Notes under the pieces: generated by a model
Database searches by the model: none
Told to the model about the DNA's origin: nothing
The model's input: the letters and a program-made list of their open reading frames with translations, nothing else
NCBI RefSeq assembly: GCF_001425745.1
Contig: NZ_LMDF01000006.1
Location: 804,253-868,252, forward strand
DNA length: 64,000 bases
DNA from: Caulobacter sp. Root343
GTDB taxonomy: Bacteria; Pseudomonadota; Alphaproteobacteria; Caulobacterales; Caulobacteraceae
Direction: 5' to 3'
Shown here: positions 38,951-46,648 of the stretch, in pieces
Numbering within the stretch: the first letter of the stretch is position 1
Layout: each line of letters begins with the position of its first letter
Made by a program: the position numbers and the translations under genes

Positions 38951-39031
38951 GCTCGGTCCGAAGCACTTGCGTGCCTTGGCGGCGAGGCGCGGAACATACT
39001 CAAAGAATCTTGGAACGCAAGGGACTATTTT

Positions 39032-39370
39032 TTGGCCAGACGAGATATCAGCGGAGCCGTGGATTTCGCTTACCTGGAAGGGTTCGCGGCTGGAGATTCC
39101 AGGGTCGTCGACGAGGTGCTGGCGCTGTTTCGCGAACAGGCCGCGCTGTGGACTCCGATGCTGGATCCCGTCCATCCCGGCTGGAAGGACGCGGTCCATA
39201 CGGTCAAGGGCGCGGCGCGGGGGGTCGGGGCCTTCGCGCTCGGTGAGGTCTGCGAACGGTGCGAGGCCGGCCAGGAGAGCCTGGAGGGCGTGCGGACGGC
39301 CTTGGACGTCGTCCTGATGGACATCGCCGCCTACGCCCACGAACAGGCGCTGCGGTCGCTGAAGGGCTGA
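39032..39370 (+). CDS. shpA: Hpt-domain histidine phosphotransfer protein, probably ShpA
   Basis: This 112-residue protein is essentially one Hpt four-helix domain. The phosphorylated histidine lies in VHTVKGAARGVGA, about residue 56. Hpt proteins shuttle phosphate between a hybrid kinase and a response regulator. The TTG at 39032 is chosen because AAGGGA sits seven bases upstream; the longer frame would run back through the divergent tRNA. From memory, the C. crescentus phosphotransferase ShpA (ShkA-ShpA-TacA stalk relay) lies a few genes before the sulfate-assimilation cluster, as here. The identity is therefore likely but unverified. Confidence 0.6.
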   Translation: MARRDISGAVDFAYLEGFAAGDSRVVDEVLALFREQAALWTPMLDPVHPGWKDAVHTVKGAARGVGAFALGEVCERCEAGQESLEGVRTALDVVLMDIAAYAHEQALRSLKG

Positions 39371-39374
39371 CGGC

Positions 39375-39407
39375 AAAAAAACAGGGGCCGAAGCGAACTT
39401 CGGCCCC
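39375..39407 (-). terminator. Rho-independent terminator of TonB receptor gene
   Basis: A perfect 10-bp stem (39384-39393 with 39398-39407) with a CGAA tetraloop is followed on the minus strand by TGTTTTTTT. It ends the receptor transcript and may also stop the convergent Hpt transcript. Confidence 0.92.
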
Positions 39408-39434
39408 GAGGAGGAGAGGGTGCGATGGCCCGCC

Positions 39435-42400
39435 TTAGAACTTGGCGCGCATCGTGACTTGGTAGGTGCGGCCGTCGTAGTCGATCCGGCGCGGCAGCAT
39501 CGGGTCGTTCTCGTATTCCGAACGGGTCGCGTCGGTCAGGTTGAAGGCGTCGACCGAGACCGTCAGGCTGTCGGTGATCTTGTAAGAGGCGGAGGCGTCG
39601 AGCTGGCTGCGCGCCTTGACGGTGCGGGCGTCGCCGACGAACGAGTTGCCGGCGGCCAGGTCATACTTGTCACGCCAGTTGTAGACGAGGCGGACGCCCC
39701 AATCCTTGCCTTCGTAGTAGCCGATCAGGTTCAGGTTGTTCTTCGACACGCTGGGCAGGGTGATCTTGTTGCCCGCCGTGTCCTTGCCGTCGATCTTCGT
39801 GCGCGAGAAGTTGAACGCGCCGCCGAAACCGCTCCAGAAGCCCGGCAGGAAGTCGAGGTTCTGCTGGATGTTGAACTCGAAGCCGGTGACGGTCATCGGG
39901 CTCTGGTTGGTCTTGCCGCTGATATTGACCTGGGCGTTCTTCAGGACGCCGCCGGCGCCGACGAACTTGTTCGAGCTGACGCAACGCGGCGTGCCGGCCG
40001 AGTTGTCGATGCTGAGCGTGCCCAGGTCGACATCGAGGCCGTCGATCTTGCCGCTGGCCGGGCAGAGGATCGCCTGGTCGGTGATCGGGCCGATATAGCC
40101 CTGGATCTCCTTGCGGTAGGCCGCGATCGAGATCAGGCCGCCCGGGCGATTGTACCATTCCAGCGACGCATCATACGAGTCGGAGGTGTACGGCTTGATG
40201 TCCGTGGCGCCGAGGGTGACGGTATAGACCGGGTCGGTCGGCGGGTTCACGTCGACCGGCACCTGCACGAAGGTGGTCGGCACGTTGTCGCGCGGCTGCG
40301 GACGGACATAGGTGCGGTAGGCGGCGGCGCGGAACACCAGGTCGTCGCGCAGGTCGGCCACCACGATCGCCGACGGCAGCCAGTAGTCGTAGTTCCGCTT
40401 CGACGTCTGGGTGGATAGCGAGTGGTTGATCGGACCCGCCAGCGACGCCAGGGCGGTGGTGCAGTTCTTACAGTTCAGGGCGACGATCTTGTTGTCGGTG
40501 TACTCGTAGCGCGTGCCGACGGTGCCGCGGACTGGAACGCCGAACAGTTCGGTCTTGAACTTGGCCGCCAGATACGCCGAGAACACGTCGTTCTGGTTGC
40601 TGAAGTTGTTGTTCCAGTAGTTGCCGTCCGTGTAGTTGTTGACCACGCCATAGGGCGTCAGGAATACGCCGGGCGCGCCCAGGGCGAACTGGTCGGGCAG
40701 GCCGTTCGGATTGGTCGCCGTGCGCAGGTTGGTGTTGACCGGCGTGATCGCCTTCAGGATCCGGTCGATGTCGACGTTCATCCAGTTCGACGAGGCGCCG
40801 GCCGCCTGACCGCCGAAGAAGTCGCGCGCGTACGACAGCTGTCCGGCCATGTCGGGCGTGATGTTCTGGGTCTGGGCGCCCAGGGCGGTGTTGCGCGAGC
40901 CGCTCGAGGTGAACTTGTTGTGCTCGGCGCGGCCGCCGAACGTCAGGTTGGTGATGATCGAGCCATCCAGCGTGCGGTCGAAATCGAGCTGGAACGCGTC
41001 CAGCACGTTGTCGGCCTGACCGCTGGTGCCGGTGACGCCGAAGCGGTCGGCCGCGGTCGTCGCCGACTGGCCCGGCATCTGGGCGCCCGCTTGGGTCGGC
41101 GCGGTTGGGGTGGCCGGGATCAGGAAGCCGCCCGTCGGCAGGTGGGTGGCGTGCGGGGTGTTGAGCACCGCCGTGTAGTTCGCCAGGTCCGTTCCGCCCA
41201 GGTAGACTGAGGTGGTGATGCCGTTCAGGCCGGCGACACCTAGGTTGCGATAGGGGTTCTGGACGACGTCCAGCTCGATCTGGTTGGCCTGGGCCTTGGC
41301 GCGCGAGACGGTCAGGTTGGCGGTGGCCTTCCAGGCGTCGTTCTTGAACTCCAGGGTCGGGTTGATCGCCCAGGTCTGGTTCTTGGCGGGCTCGGAGCGC
41401 ACCGAGTCGAAGGTGTTGATGTTCTCGGCCGAGAACTTGTTGACGTAGGCGCGGTCGCCGTTCGGCGTCTTGACGATATAGGGCGTGCCGACGTCGGTGA
41501 TGTGGGCGACGGCCGAGGTCGCCGTCAGGGCGGTGTTGGTGTTGTTGCCCGGACCGGCGTCGATATAGAGCAGGTTGTTGGTCGCCTCATCCAGCTTGCG
41601 CTTGGTGATGAAGCCGTTGGCCCCGAACTTCCACTCGTCGTTGATCCGCCATTCGAAGCCGGTCGCGCCCGATAGGGTGGTGCCGCGGTTGAACTTGACC
41701 AGCTGGCGGGTCTGGCTGGGATAGTAGACGCCGCCCGGATACTTGGCGATCAGGGCGTCGTACATCGGGTTGTTGCCGGGCGTGGCCTGGTTGCCGACCT
41801 GGATCGAGCCCAGGCGATTGGCCCACGAGTTCACGGTGATCGAGTCGCGGCGGAACTTCTCGTCCTTCCACGCGACGACGCCGAACACGGCGAAATCGTC
41901 GGTCAGGTGCTTGTTGTAGCCGAGCGAGGCCTGTGGGCTGCCGAGGTTGCCCAGGTCGTTATACTCGTAGGACAGCTTGGCGAAGCCGCCGTCCTTGCGG
42001 GCCAGGGCCGGGTTGATCCGCAGATCGATATTGCCCGAGAGGCCGCCGGCCAGGTTCGACGCCGACGGCGACTTGATGACGTTGATCGCGGTGAAAATGT
42101 CGGAGTTGAACGCGCCGAGCGGGGTCGAGCCGTTCAGGATCGGATCGGCGAAGGCCCCGCCGTTTAGCGTGGTGCGCGCGAAGGTGCCGGGCAGGCCGCG
42201 CAAGCTGATCGTGGCGTTACGGCTGTCGGCCTCGCGGTTGATCTGTACGCCGGGAATGCGCTGGATGGCCTCGCCGACGTTCAGGTCGGGAAAGCGGCCC
42301 AGGCCATCCGACGAGATGCCGTCCGAGATCTCCAGCGTCTCGCGCTTGGTGGCGATGGCGTTAGCGTAGGCCTGGCGGAAACCGGTGACGACCACGGCTT

Positions 42401-42527
42401 CGACGGTCTCGGCCTCGGGTTTGGCGGGCGCGGTCTGCCGGGCCTCGGCGGCCGAGCCGACGGCCAGCGCCGCGCAGGACGCCATCAGCGCGGCGCGAAG
42501 AGCGAAGGTGTTGCGAGCATGGATCAT
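39435..42527 (-). CDS. TonB-dependent outer-membrane receptor
   Basis: This 1,030-residue receptor has an N-terminal signal peptide (MIHARNTFALRAALMASC start, cleavage after about residue 29). A TonB-box-like EAVVVTG region at about 45-50, a plug domain (about 55-180, containing GLGRFPDLNVGEAIQRIPG) and a 22-stranded barrel ending in an aromatic residue (AKF) follow. It imports a scarce ligand using proton-motive force via TonB. The large barrel with many aromatic loops resembles Caulobacter carbohydrate receptors more than siderophore receptors, but the ligand is unknown. GGGGAGG precedes the ATG at 42527. It has a near-consensus promoter, operator-like palindromes upstream and its own terminator, so it is monocistronic and probably ligand-regulated. 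Confidence 0.92.
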   Translation of the reverse strand: MIHARNTFALRAALMASCAALAVGSAAEARQTAPAKPEAETVEAVVVTGFRQAYANAIATKRETLEISDGISSDGLGRFPDLNVGEAIQRIPGVQINREADSRNATISLRGLPGTFARTTLNGGAFADPILNGSTPLGAFNSDIFTAINVIKSPSASNLAGGLSGNIDLRINPALARKDGGFAKLSYEYNDLGNLGSPQASLGYNKHLTDDFAVFGVVAWKDEKFRRDSITVNSWANRLGSIQVGNQATPGNNPMYDALIAKYPGGVYYPSQTRQLVKFNRGTTLSGATGFEWRINDEWKFGANGFITKRKLDEATNNLLYIDAGPGNNTNTALTATSAVAHITDVGTPYIVKTPNGDRAYVNKFSAENINTFDSVRSEPAKNQTWAINPTLEFKNDAWKATANLTVSRAKAQANQIELDVVQNPYRNLGVAGLNGITTSVYLGGTDLANYTAVLNTPHATHLPTGGFLIPATPTAPTQAGAQMPGQSATTAADRFGVTGTSGQADNVLDAFQLDFDRTLDGSIITNLTFGGRAEHNKFTSSGSRNTALGAQTQNITPDMAGQLSYARDFFGGQAAGASSNWMNVDIDRILKAITPVNTNLRTATNPNGLPDQFALGAPGVFLTPYGVVNNYTDGNYWNNNFSNQNDVFSAYLAAKFKTELFGVPVRGTVGTRYEYTDNKIVALNCKNCTTALASLAGPINHSLSTQTSKRNYDYWLPSAIVVADLRDDLVFRAAAYRTYVRPQPRDNVPTTFVQVPVDVNPPTDPVYTVTLGATDIKPYTSDSYDASLEWYNRPGGLISIAAYRKEIQGYIGPITDQAILCPASGKIDGLDVDLGTLSIDNSAGTPRCVSSNKFVGAGGVLKNAQVNISGKTNQSPMTVTGFEFNIQQNLDFLPGFWSGFGGAFNFSRTKIDGKDTAGNKITLPSVSKNNLNLIGYYEGKDWGVRLVYNWRDKYDLAAGNSFVGDARTVKARSQLDASASYKITDSLTVSVDAFNLTDATRSEYENDPMLPRRIDYDGRTYQVTMRAKF

Positions 42528-42572
42528 GAGAAATGCCTCCCCCGGCGCACTGACCTGGCGCCCTTGGCGAGA

Positions 42573-42601
42573 CTTATCCGACCAGTCCGCGCCATTGTCA
42601 A
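42573..42601 (-). promoter_or_regulatory. sigma-70-like promoter of TonB receptor
   Basis: On the minus strand TTGACA (42601-42596) and GATAAG (42578-42573) are separated by exactly 17 bases. Transcription would start near 42566 and give a leader of about 40 bases. Confidence 0.75.
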
Positions 42602-42605
42602 GAAT

Positions 42606-42813
42606 TGGTAATGCCACTTGGCGCAAGCTGGCGACCACGTGGTCAGGCCAAAACCTCAGCGTGTGGGAGGGTTGGTCGTCGATGGAAGCGCGCTCAATGG
42701 TGAAAACGCACCAGGTGTTGAATTGTCGAGGAAAACCCGACCCTAAATGCCCGGGCCGACATGAGCTGGTCAGGCGAACCTTTGTCTCATTTGTCTGACT
42801 AATGGTATGACCA
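42606..42813. promoter_or_regulatory. three TGGT-N4-CCA palindromes
   Basis: TGGTAATGCCA (42606-42616, touching the -35), TGGTCAGGCCA (42640-42650) and TGGTATGACCA (42803-42813) share the form TGGT-N3-R-CCA. GACCACGTGGTC (42633-42644) is a perfect 12-base palindrome overlapping the second. The form resembles sites of FadR/FCD-type GntR regulators. The rest of the 408-bp gap (42528-42935) holds a GCCCT/AGGGC inverted repeat at 42835-42846 and no coding sequence. Confidence 0.5.
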
Positions 42814-42935
42814 AATTAGCCGTCCGACTTGACCGCCCTCAAGGGCGTTTCGCGGGCCAATTTTAAAGGATGCGTAATTGGCGGGATCGGCGCGGCCTCG
42901 CTAGAACAGGGGCTCTAGACACGAGGAGTTTTCCC

Positions 42936-43763
42936 ATGCCCCCCAGCCCCTGGAGCCACCAGCGCGCCGCCGGCGTCGCCGACGACATCGACTTCGAGAT
43001 CAAGGGCGAGGAGCTGCAGTTCGTCGAGATCGAGCTCGATCCGGGCGAAAGCGCCGTGGCCGAGGCCGGCTCGTTCGTCTGGAAGGACGCCAGCGTCCAG
43101 ATGACCACCGTGTTCGGCGACGGCTCGGCCGACCAGGGGGGCGGCTTCATGGGCAAGCTGCTGGGCGCGGGCAAACGGCTGGTGACCGGCGAGAGCCTGT
43201 TCACCACCGTCTTCACCCATACCGGCCAAGGCAAGGCGCGGGTGGCCTTCGCCTCGCCGACGCCGGGCTCGATCCTGCCGCTGAACCTGGGTCAGTTGGG
43301 CGGAACCCTGATCTGCCAGAAGGACAGCTTCCTGGCGGCCGCGCGCGGCGTCTCGATCGGCATCCATTTCCAGAAGCGGATGATGACCGGCCTGTTCGGC
43401 GGCGAGGGTTTCATCATGCAGCGCCTCGAGGGCGACGGCTGGGTGTTCGTCCAGATGGGCGGGGCTCTGGTCGAGCGCGAGCTGGCCCCGGGCGAGGAGC
43501 TGCACATCGATACGGGCTGCGTGGCGGCCTATACGCCTGGCGTCGATTTCGACCTGGTGATGGCCGGCGGCGTCAAGAGCGTGCTGTTCGGCGGCGAGGG
43601 CCTGTTCTTCGCCCGCCTGCGCGGCCCGGGGAAGGTCTGGATCCAGTCCCTGCCGTTCGCGCGCCTGGCCGGCCGCATGATGCAGGCCGCTCAAGGGCAG
43701 GGCGGCAACCGCGGCGAGGGCAGCATCCTCGGCCAGTTCGGGAACCTGATCGACGGGAATTAG
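42936..43763 (+). CDS. AIM24/TIGR00266-family protein
   Basis: This 275-residue protein belongs to the AIM24 family, a tryptophan RNA-binding attenuator-like beta-sandwich fold found in bacteria and mitochondria. Typical features are the Gly-rich segments GGGFMGKLLGAGKRLVTGES and FGGEGLFFARLRGPG. The biochemical role is unknown; membrane association has been suggested for relatives. GAGGAG lies seven bases before the ATG at 42936. It is a single gene, convergent with the chorismate mutase across a long inverted repeat. Confidence 0.82.
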   Translation: MPPSPWSHQRAAGVADDIDFEIKGEELQFVEIELDPGESAVAEAGSFVWKDASVQMTTVFGDGSADQGGGFMGKLLGAGKRLVTGESLFTTVFTHTGQGKARVAFASPTPGSILPLNLGQLGGTLICQKDSFLAAARGVSIGIHFQKRMMTGLFGGEGFIMQRLEGDGWVFVQMGGALVERELAPGEELHIDTGCVAAYTPGVDFDLVMAGGVKSVLFGGEGLFFARLRGPGKVWIQSLPFARLAGRMMQAAQGQGGNRGEGSILGQFGNLIDGN

Positions 43764-43773
43764 GCCGCAAAAG

Positions 43774-43877
43774 GCTGTCATCCCGGCCGCAGCGAAGCGG
43801 AGAGCCGGGACCGCCACAAGCGCGGAGCTTCCGGCGGTCCCGGATCTGCGCGCTACGCGCTTGTCCGGGATGACAGC
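43774..43877. repeat. long intergenic inverted repeat
   Basis: GCTGTCATCCCGG (43774-43786) is exactly inverted at 43865-43877. Inner arms (GCCGGGACCGCC and GGCGGTCCCGG) can extend the fold. It fills the gap between convergent genes and looks like one of the ATCCCGG-type dispersed repeats of alphaproteobacteria. It could act as a bidirectional terminator. Confidence 0.7.
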
Positions 43878-43879
43878 TT

Positions 43880-44212
43880 CTATTGTCCCTTGGTCCGATC
43901 CCAGCTGTCGTACTCATAAGCGATGCAGCGGTCGATCAGCGTGCGCCAGACCGGTTCGGCGATGGCTTCTGACAGGCCGGTTTCGCGGGCGGCCGCCTTG
44001 ACCTTGGTCACCACGTCCTCGATCCGCGCGCGGTCGAACACCTTGCCGCGGTCGGCCTTGATGCGGGCGGCCGCGTCCATGTAGCCCTGGCGCTCGGTCA
44101 GGAGCTGGACCAGGGCCCGGTCCAGGGCGTCCACGCCCTGTCGCACGTCGGCCATGGTCTGGCAGTCGGCAGGCGCGAGGCGCTCGTCGACCGTGAGAGT
44201 CGTCGTTTTCAT
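43880..44212 (-). CDS. chorismate mutase (AroQ class)
   Basis: This 110-residue all-helical protein has the AroQ pattern: Arg/Asp-rich helix 1 (VRQGVDALDRALVQLLTERQGYMDAAARIK), a loop with Arg residues, and a C-terminal helix (LIDRCIAYEYD). It converts chorismate to prephenate for phenylalanine and tyrosine synthesis, or isochorismate-type reactions as in PchB. Being monofunctional and short suggests a stand-alone cytoplasmic mutase. It lies 48 bases after the LysR gene on the same strand and may be co-transcribed with it. Confidence 0.85.
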   Translation of the reverse strand: MKTTTLTVDERLAPADCQTMADVRQGVDALDRALVQLLTERQGYMDAAARIKADRGKVFDRARIEDVVTKVKAAARETGLSEAIAEPVWRTLIDRCIAYEYDSWDRTKGQ

Positions 44213-44260
44213 GGGCCCCTTTAAGCCGGTTCCGTCGCCTAAAACCAGAGCTGTAGAGGC

Positions 44261-45217
44261 TTAAATGCCCGAGCCATTGTCCATGGTCAGCAGGGCGGCT
44301 TCGTGGGCTTCGGCCTCGGCTTTCAACCAGGTCACGAAGGCCTTGACCTGGGGCAGGCGGCCCTTGGCCTTGGGGTGGACGACGTAATAGGCGAAGTCGA
44401 CCGCCGTGGAGGCCTCGAATGGGATGACGAGGCGCCCCGAGTCGAGGTCGGCCTGGGCCAGGGTGCGCTTGGCCAGAGCGATGCCACGGCCGTTGGCGGC
44501 GGCCTCGATCACCAGGCTGGACTGGTTGAAGCGCGGGCCGCGCGCGCCGTCGACGCCCTTGATCCCGCGCGCCGCCAGCCACATCGCCCAGTCGGGGCAG
44601 CTGTCGTCGGCGTCGGGCGAGCCGTCGTGCAGCAGGATGTGGTGGGCCAGATCCTCGGGACGTTCCAGGGCGTTCTCGGCCAGCAGAGCGGGGCTGGCGA
44701 CCGGCACCACCGTCTCGTGCAGCAGGCGGATGACCTCCAGGCCGGGATAGCGGCCCGAGCCGTAGCGGATGGCCATGTCGACCTCGCCGGTGGCGAAGTC
44801 GACGACCTCCATGCCGGCCGACAGCCAGACGTCGACCTGCGGGTGGGCCTGCTCGAACTTGCCCAGGCGCGGCACCAGCCACTTGGCGGCGAACGAGGGG
44901 GCGGCGGTCAGGGTCAGGCGCCGACCGTCGACGGCGGCGGTCAGCAGGCTGGCGGCCTCGGCCAGCCGGTCGAACGCCTCGCGCAGGGCGGGCAGGGCGG
45001 TTTGCGCCGCGTCGGTCAGCAGCAGGCCCTTGGGCGTGCGTTTGAACAGGGCGGCCCCGACATAGTCCTCGAGGTTCTGGATCTGCTGACTGACGGCGCC
45101 GGGCGTCACCGACAGCTCGTCGGCGGCGCGGCTGAAGTTCAGGTGCCGCGCGGCGGCCTCGAACGCGCGCAGGGCGTTCAGGGGCGGCAGGCGGCGGCGC
45201 TCGTTCGGTCTTTCCAT
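44261..45217 (-). CDS. LysR family regulator (GcvA-like)
   Basis: This 318-residue protein has an N-terminal winged helix (about residues 10-70, LNALRAFEAAARHLNFSRAADEL then VTPGAVSQQIQNLE) and a periplasmic-binding-like effector domain. The sequence style is that of the GcvA/AmpR branch. It is divergent from the sulfate-assimilation operon with a 209-bp gap containing CTGACG/CGTCAG (45292-45297, 45311-45316). It may therefore regulate cobA-cysH and itself. It is not a clear CysB orthologue, so the target is inference. Confidence 0.85.
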   Translation of the reverse strand: MERPNERRRLPPLNALRAFEAAARHLNFSRAADELSVTPGAVSQQIQNLEDYVGAALFKRTPKGLLLTDAAQTALPALREAFDRLAEAASLLTAAVDGRRLTLTAAPSFAAKWLVPRLGKFEQAHPQVDVWLSAGMEVVDFATGEVDMAIRYGSGRYPGLEVIRLLHETVVPVASPALLAENALERPEDLAHHILLHDGSPDADDSCPDWAMWLAARGIKGVDGARGPRFNQSSLVIEAAANGRGIALAKRTLAQADLDSGRLVIPFEASTAVDFAYYVVHPKAKGRLPQVKAFVTWLKAEAEAHEAALLTMDNGSGI

Positions 45218-45291
45218 GAGTTTTACTGAACGCCCCGGCAGAAGTCCTTGTTTGCGAATTGGCCTCTTCGCGCCGAGTTTGCAAGCGTTCG

Positions 45292-45316
45292 CTGACGGAT
45301 TGGCCCTTTTCGTCAG
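45292..45316. promoter_or_regulatory. inverted repeat between lysR and cobA
   Basis: CTGACG (45292-45297) and CGTCAG (45311-45316) form a 6-bp inverted repeat with a 13-base spacer in the divergent gap. This is a possible LysR recognition site. No convincing -35/-10 was identified. Confidence 0.35.
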
Positions 45317-45426
45317 TGGGCGCTAGCGGGGTGGTTCGTAAGAGCCGCCCCGTATTGCGTTGAAAACTCAAAGGGTCGCGCGGCGGCGAGAACGTCGCTC
45401 CGCGCTTTTAGAGGACCTGACACCCG

Positions 45427-46281
45427 ATGGCCCCTCGCACGGCGCCGCCCAGCAAGTTTGGCCGCAAGTCCGGTCTCGTCGTCGTCGGCGGGGCGCGGGC
45501 CGCGCGCGCCCCCGGGGCGGTGTGGCTGGTGGGCGCCGGTCCCGGCGATCCGGACCTCCTGACCTTTCGCGCCTTCAACGCCCTGCGCGCGGCCGATGTC
45601 GTGGTGCATGACGGCCTGGTCTCCGACGAGATCCTCGACCTGGCGCCCTCGGCGGCGCGGCGGATCAACGTCGCCAAGCGCAAGTCGCGCCACACCCTGC
45701 CGCAGGACGACATCAACCAGCTGATCGTGGCTCTGGCCCTGGATGGCCTGACCGTGGTCCGCCTGAAGGGCGGCGACCCATTCCTGTTCGGCCGCGGCGG
45801 CGAGGAGCTGCTGGCCTGCCGCGCCGCTGGCGTCGACTGCCACGTCGTGCCCGGCGTCACCGCCGCCCTGGCCGCCAGCGCCGGGGCCGGCGCGCCCCTG
45901 ACCCATCGCGGCGCGGCCCAGGCGGTCACCTTCGTCACCGGCCATGCGGCCCATGGGGAGCCCGACCTGGACTGGACCGCGCTGGCGCGGCCCAACCAGA
46001 CCGTCGTCGTCTATATGGGCGTCTCGACCGCCGGCCTGATCGCCGAACGCCTGACCGCCGCCGGCCGCGCGGGTTCGACCCCGGCCCTGGTCGTCGAGAA
46101 CGCCAGCCGCGCCGACGAACGCCGCATCCTGACCACCCTGGCCGACTTGGCCCAAGCCGCCGAGGGCCTGACCGGCCCGGCGCTGCTGATGGTCGGCGAG
46201 GCGATGGCCATGGCCGACGTCGCGCCGGCGGCCGATCTGGTTTCCCATTCTCTCCCGTTCGAGCGGAGCTCGCGCCCATGA
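45427..46281 (+). CDS. cobA: uroporphyrinogen-III C-methyltransferase
   Basis: This 284-residue SAM enzyme methylates uroporphyrinogen III at C2 and C7 to precorrin-2, the branch point to siroheme. Family motifs VGAGPGDPDLLT (about residue 37), VRLKGGDPFLFGRGGEE and PGVTAALAASAGAGAPLTHRG are all present. A basic 30-residue N-terminal extension precedes the domain. It heads the operon whose sulfite reductase needs siroheme. No CysG-type oxidase/ferrochelatase domain is fused, so that step must be elsewhere. It overlaps the DUF2849 gene by ATGA. Confidence 0.92.
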   Translation: MAPRTAPPSKFGRKSGLVVVGGARAARAPGAVWLVGAGPGDPDLLTFRAFNALRAADVVVHDGLVSDEILDLAPSAARRINVAKRKSRHTLPQDDINQLIVALALDGLTVVRLKGGDPFLFGRGGEELLACRAAGVDCHVVPGVTAALAASAGAGAPLTHRGAAQAVTFVTGHAAHGEPDLDWTALARPNQTVVVYMGVSTAGLIAERLTAAGRAGSTPALVVENASRADERRILTTLADLAQAAEGLTGPALLMVGEAMAMADVAPAADLVSHSLPFERSSRP

Positions 46282-46637
46282 AGGCCATCACCGCCAACCG
46301 CCTGCTCGACGGCGAGGTCGTGTTCTGGAAGGGCGGCCAATGGGTCGAGCGCTTCGGCGAGGCCGAGCTGTTCGATACCGACGAGCCGGTCGAGGCCGCC
46401 GTCGCCACGGGCAAGGGCCAGCCGACCGTCGTGGTCGACGTCTATCCGATCGACTTGATCGAGTCCGAAGGCCGCTGGGCGCCGCTCAGCTATCGCGAAC
46501 GCATCCGGGCCCTGGGCCCCACCAACGAACCCACGCACGGCAAGCAGGCCGAGGGCGGCGACGTCGTCGAGGCCCTGCGCCACGCGGCCGGCGCGGCGCG
46601 CTCGACCGGCCGTGTCGATCTGATCCGCAGGAAGTAG
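46278..46637 (+). CDS. DUF2849 protein of sulfite-reductase operon
   Basis: This 119-residue soluble protein matches the DUF2849 family, which is regularly found between siroheme methyltransferase and sulfite reductase genes in alphaproteobacteria. The start ITANRLLDGEVVFW and the later WAPLSYRERIRALGP are characteristic. The function is unknown; an accessory role in sulfite reductase assembly or electron delivery is a context-based guess. Its ATG overlaps the cobA stop, and the reductase gene begins 11 bases after its stop. Confidence 0.82.
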   Translation: MKAITANRLLDGEVVFWKGGQWVERFGEAELFDTDEPVEAAVATGKGQPTVVVDVYPIDLIESEGRWAPLSYRERIRALGPTNEPTHGKQAEGGDVVEALRHAAGAARSTGRVDLIRRK

Positions 46638-46648
46638 GGCGGAAAGCC

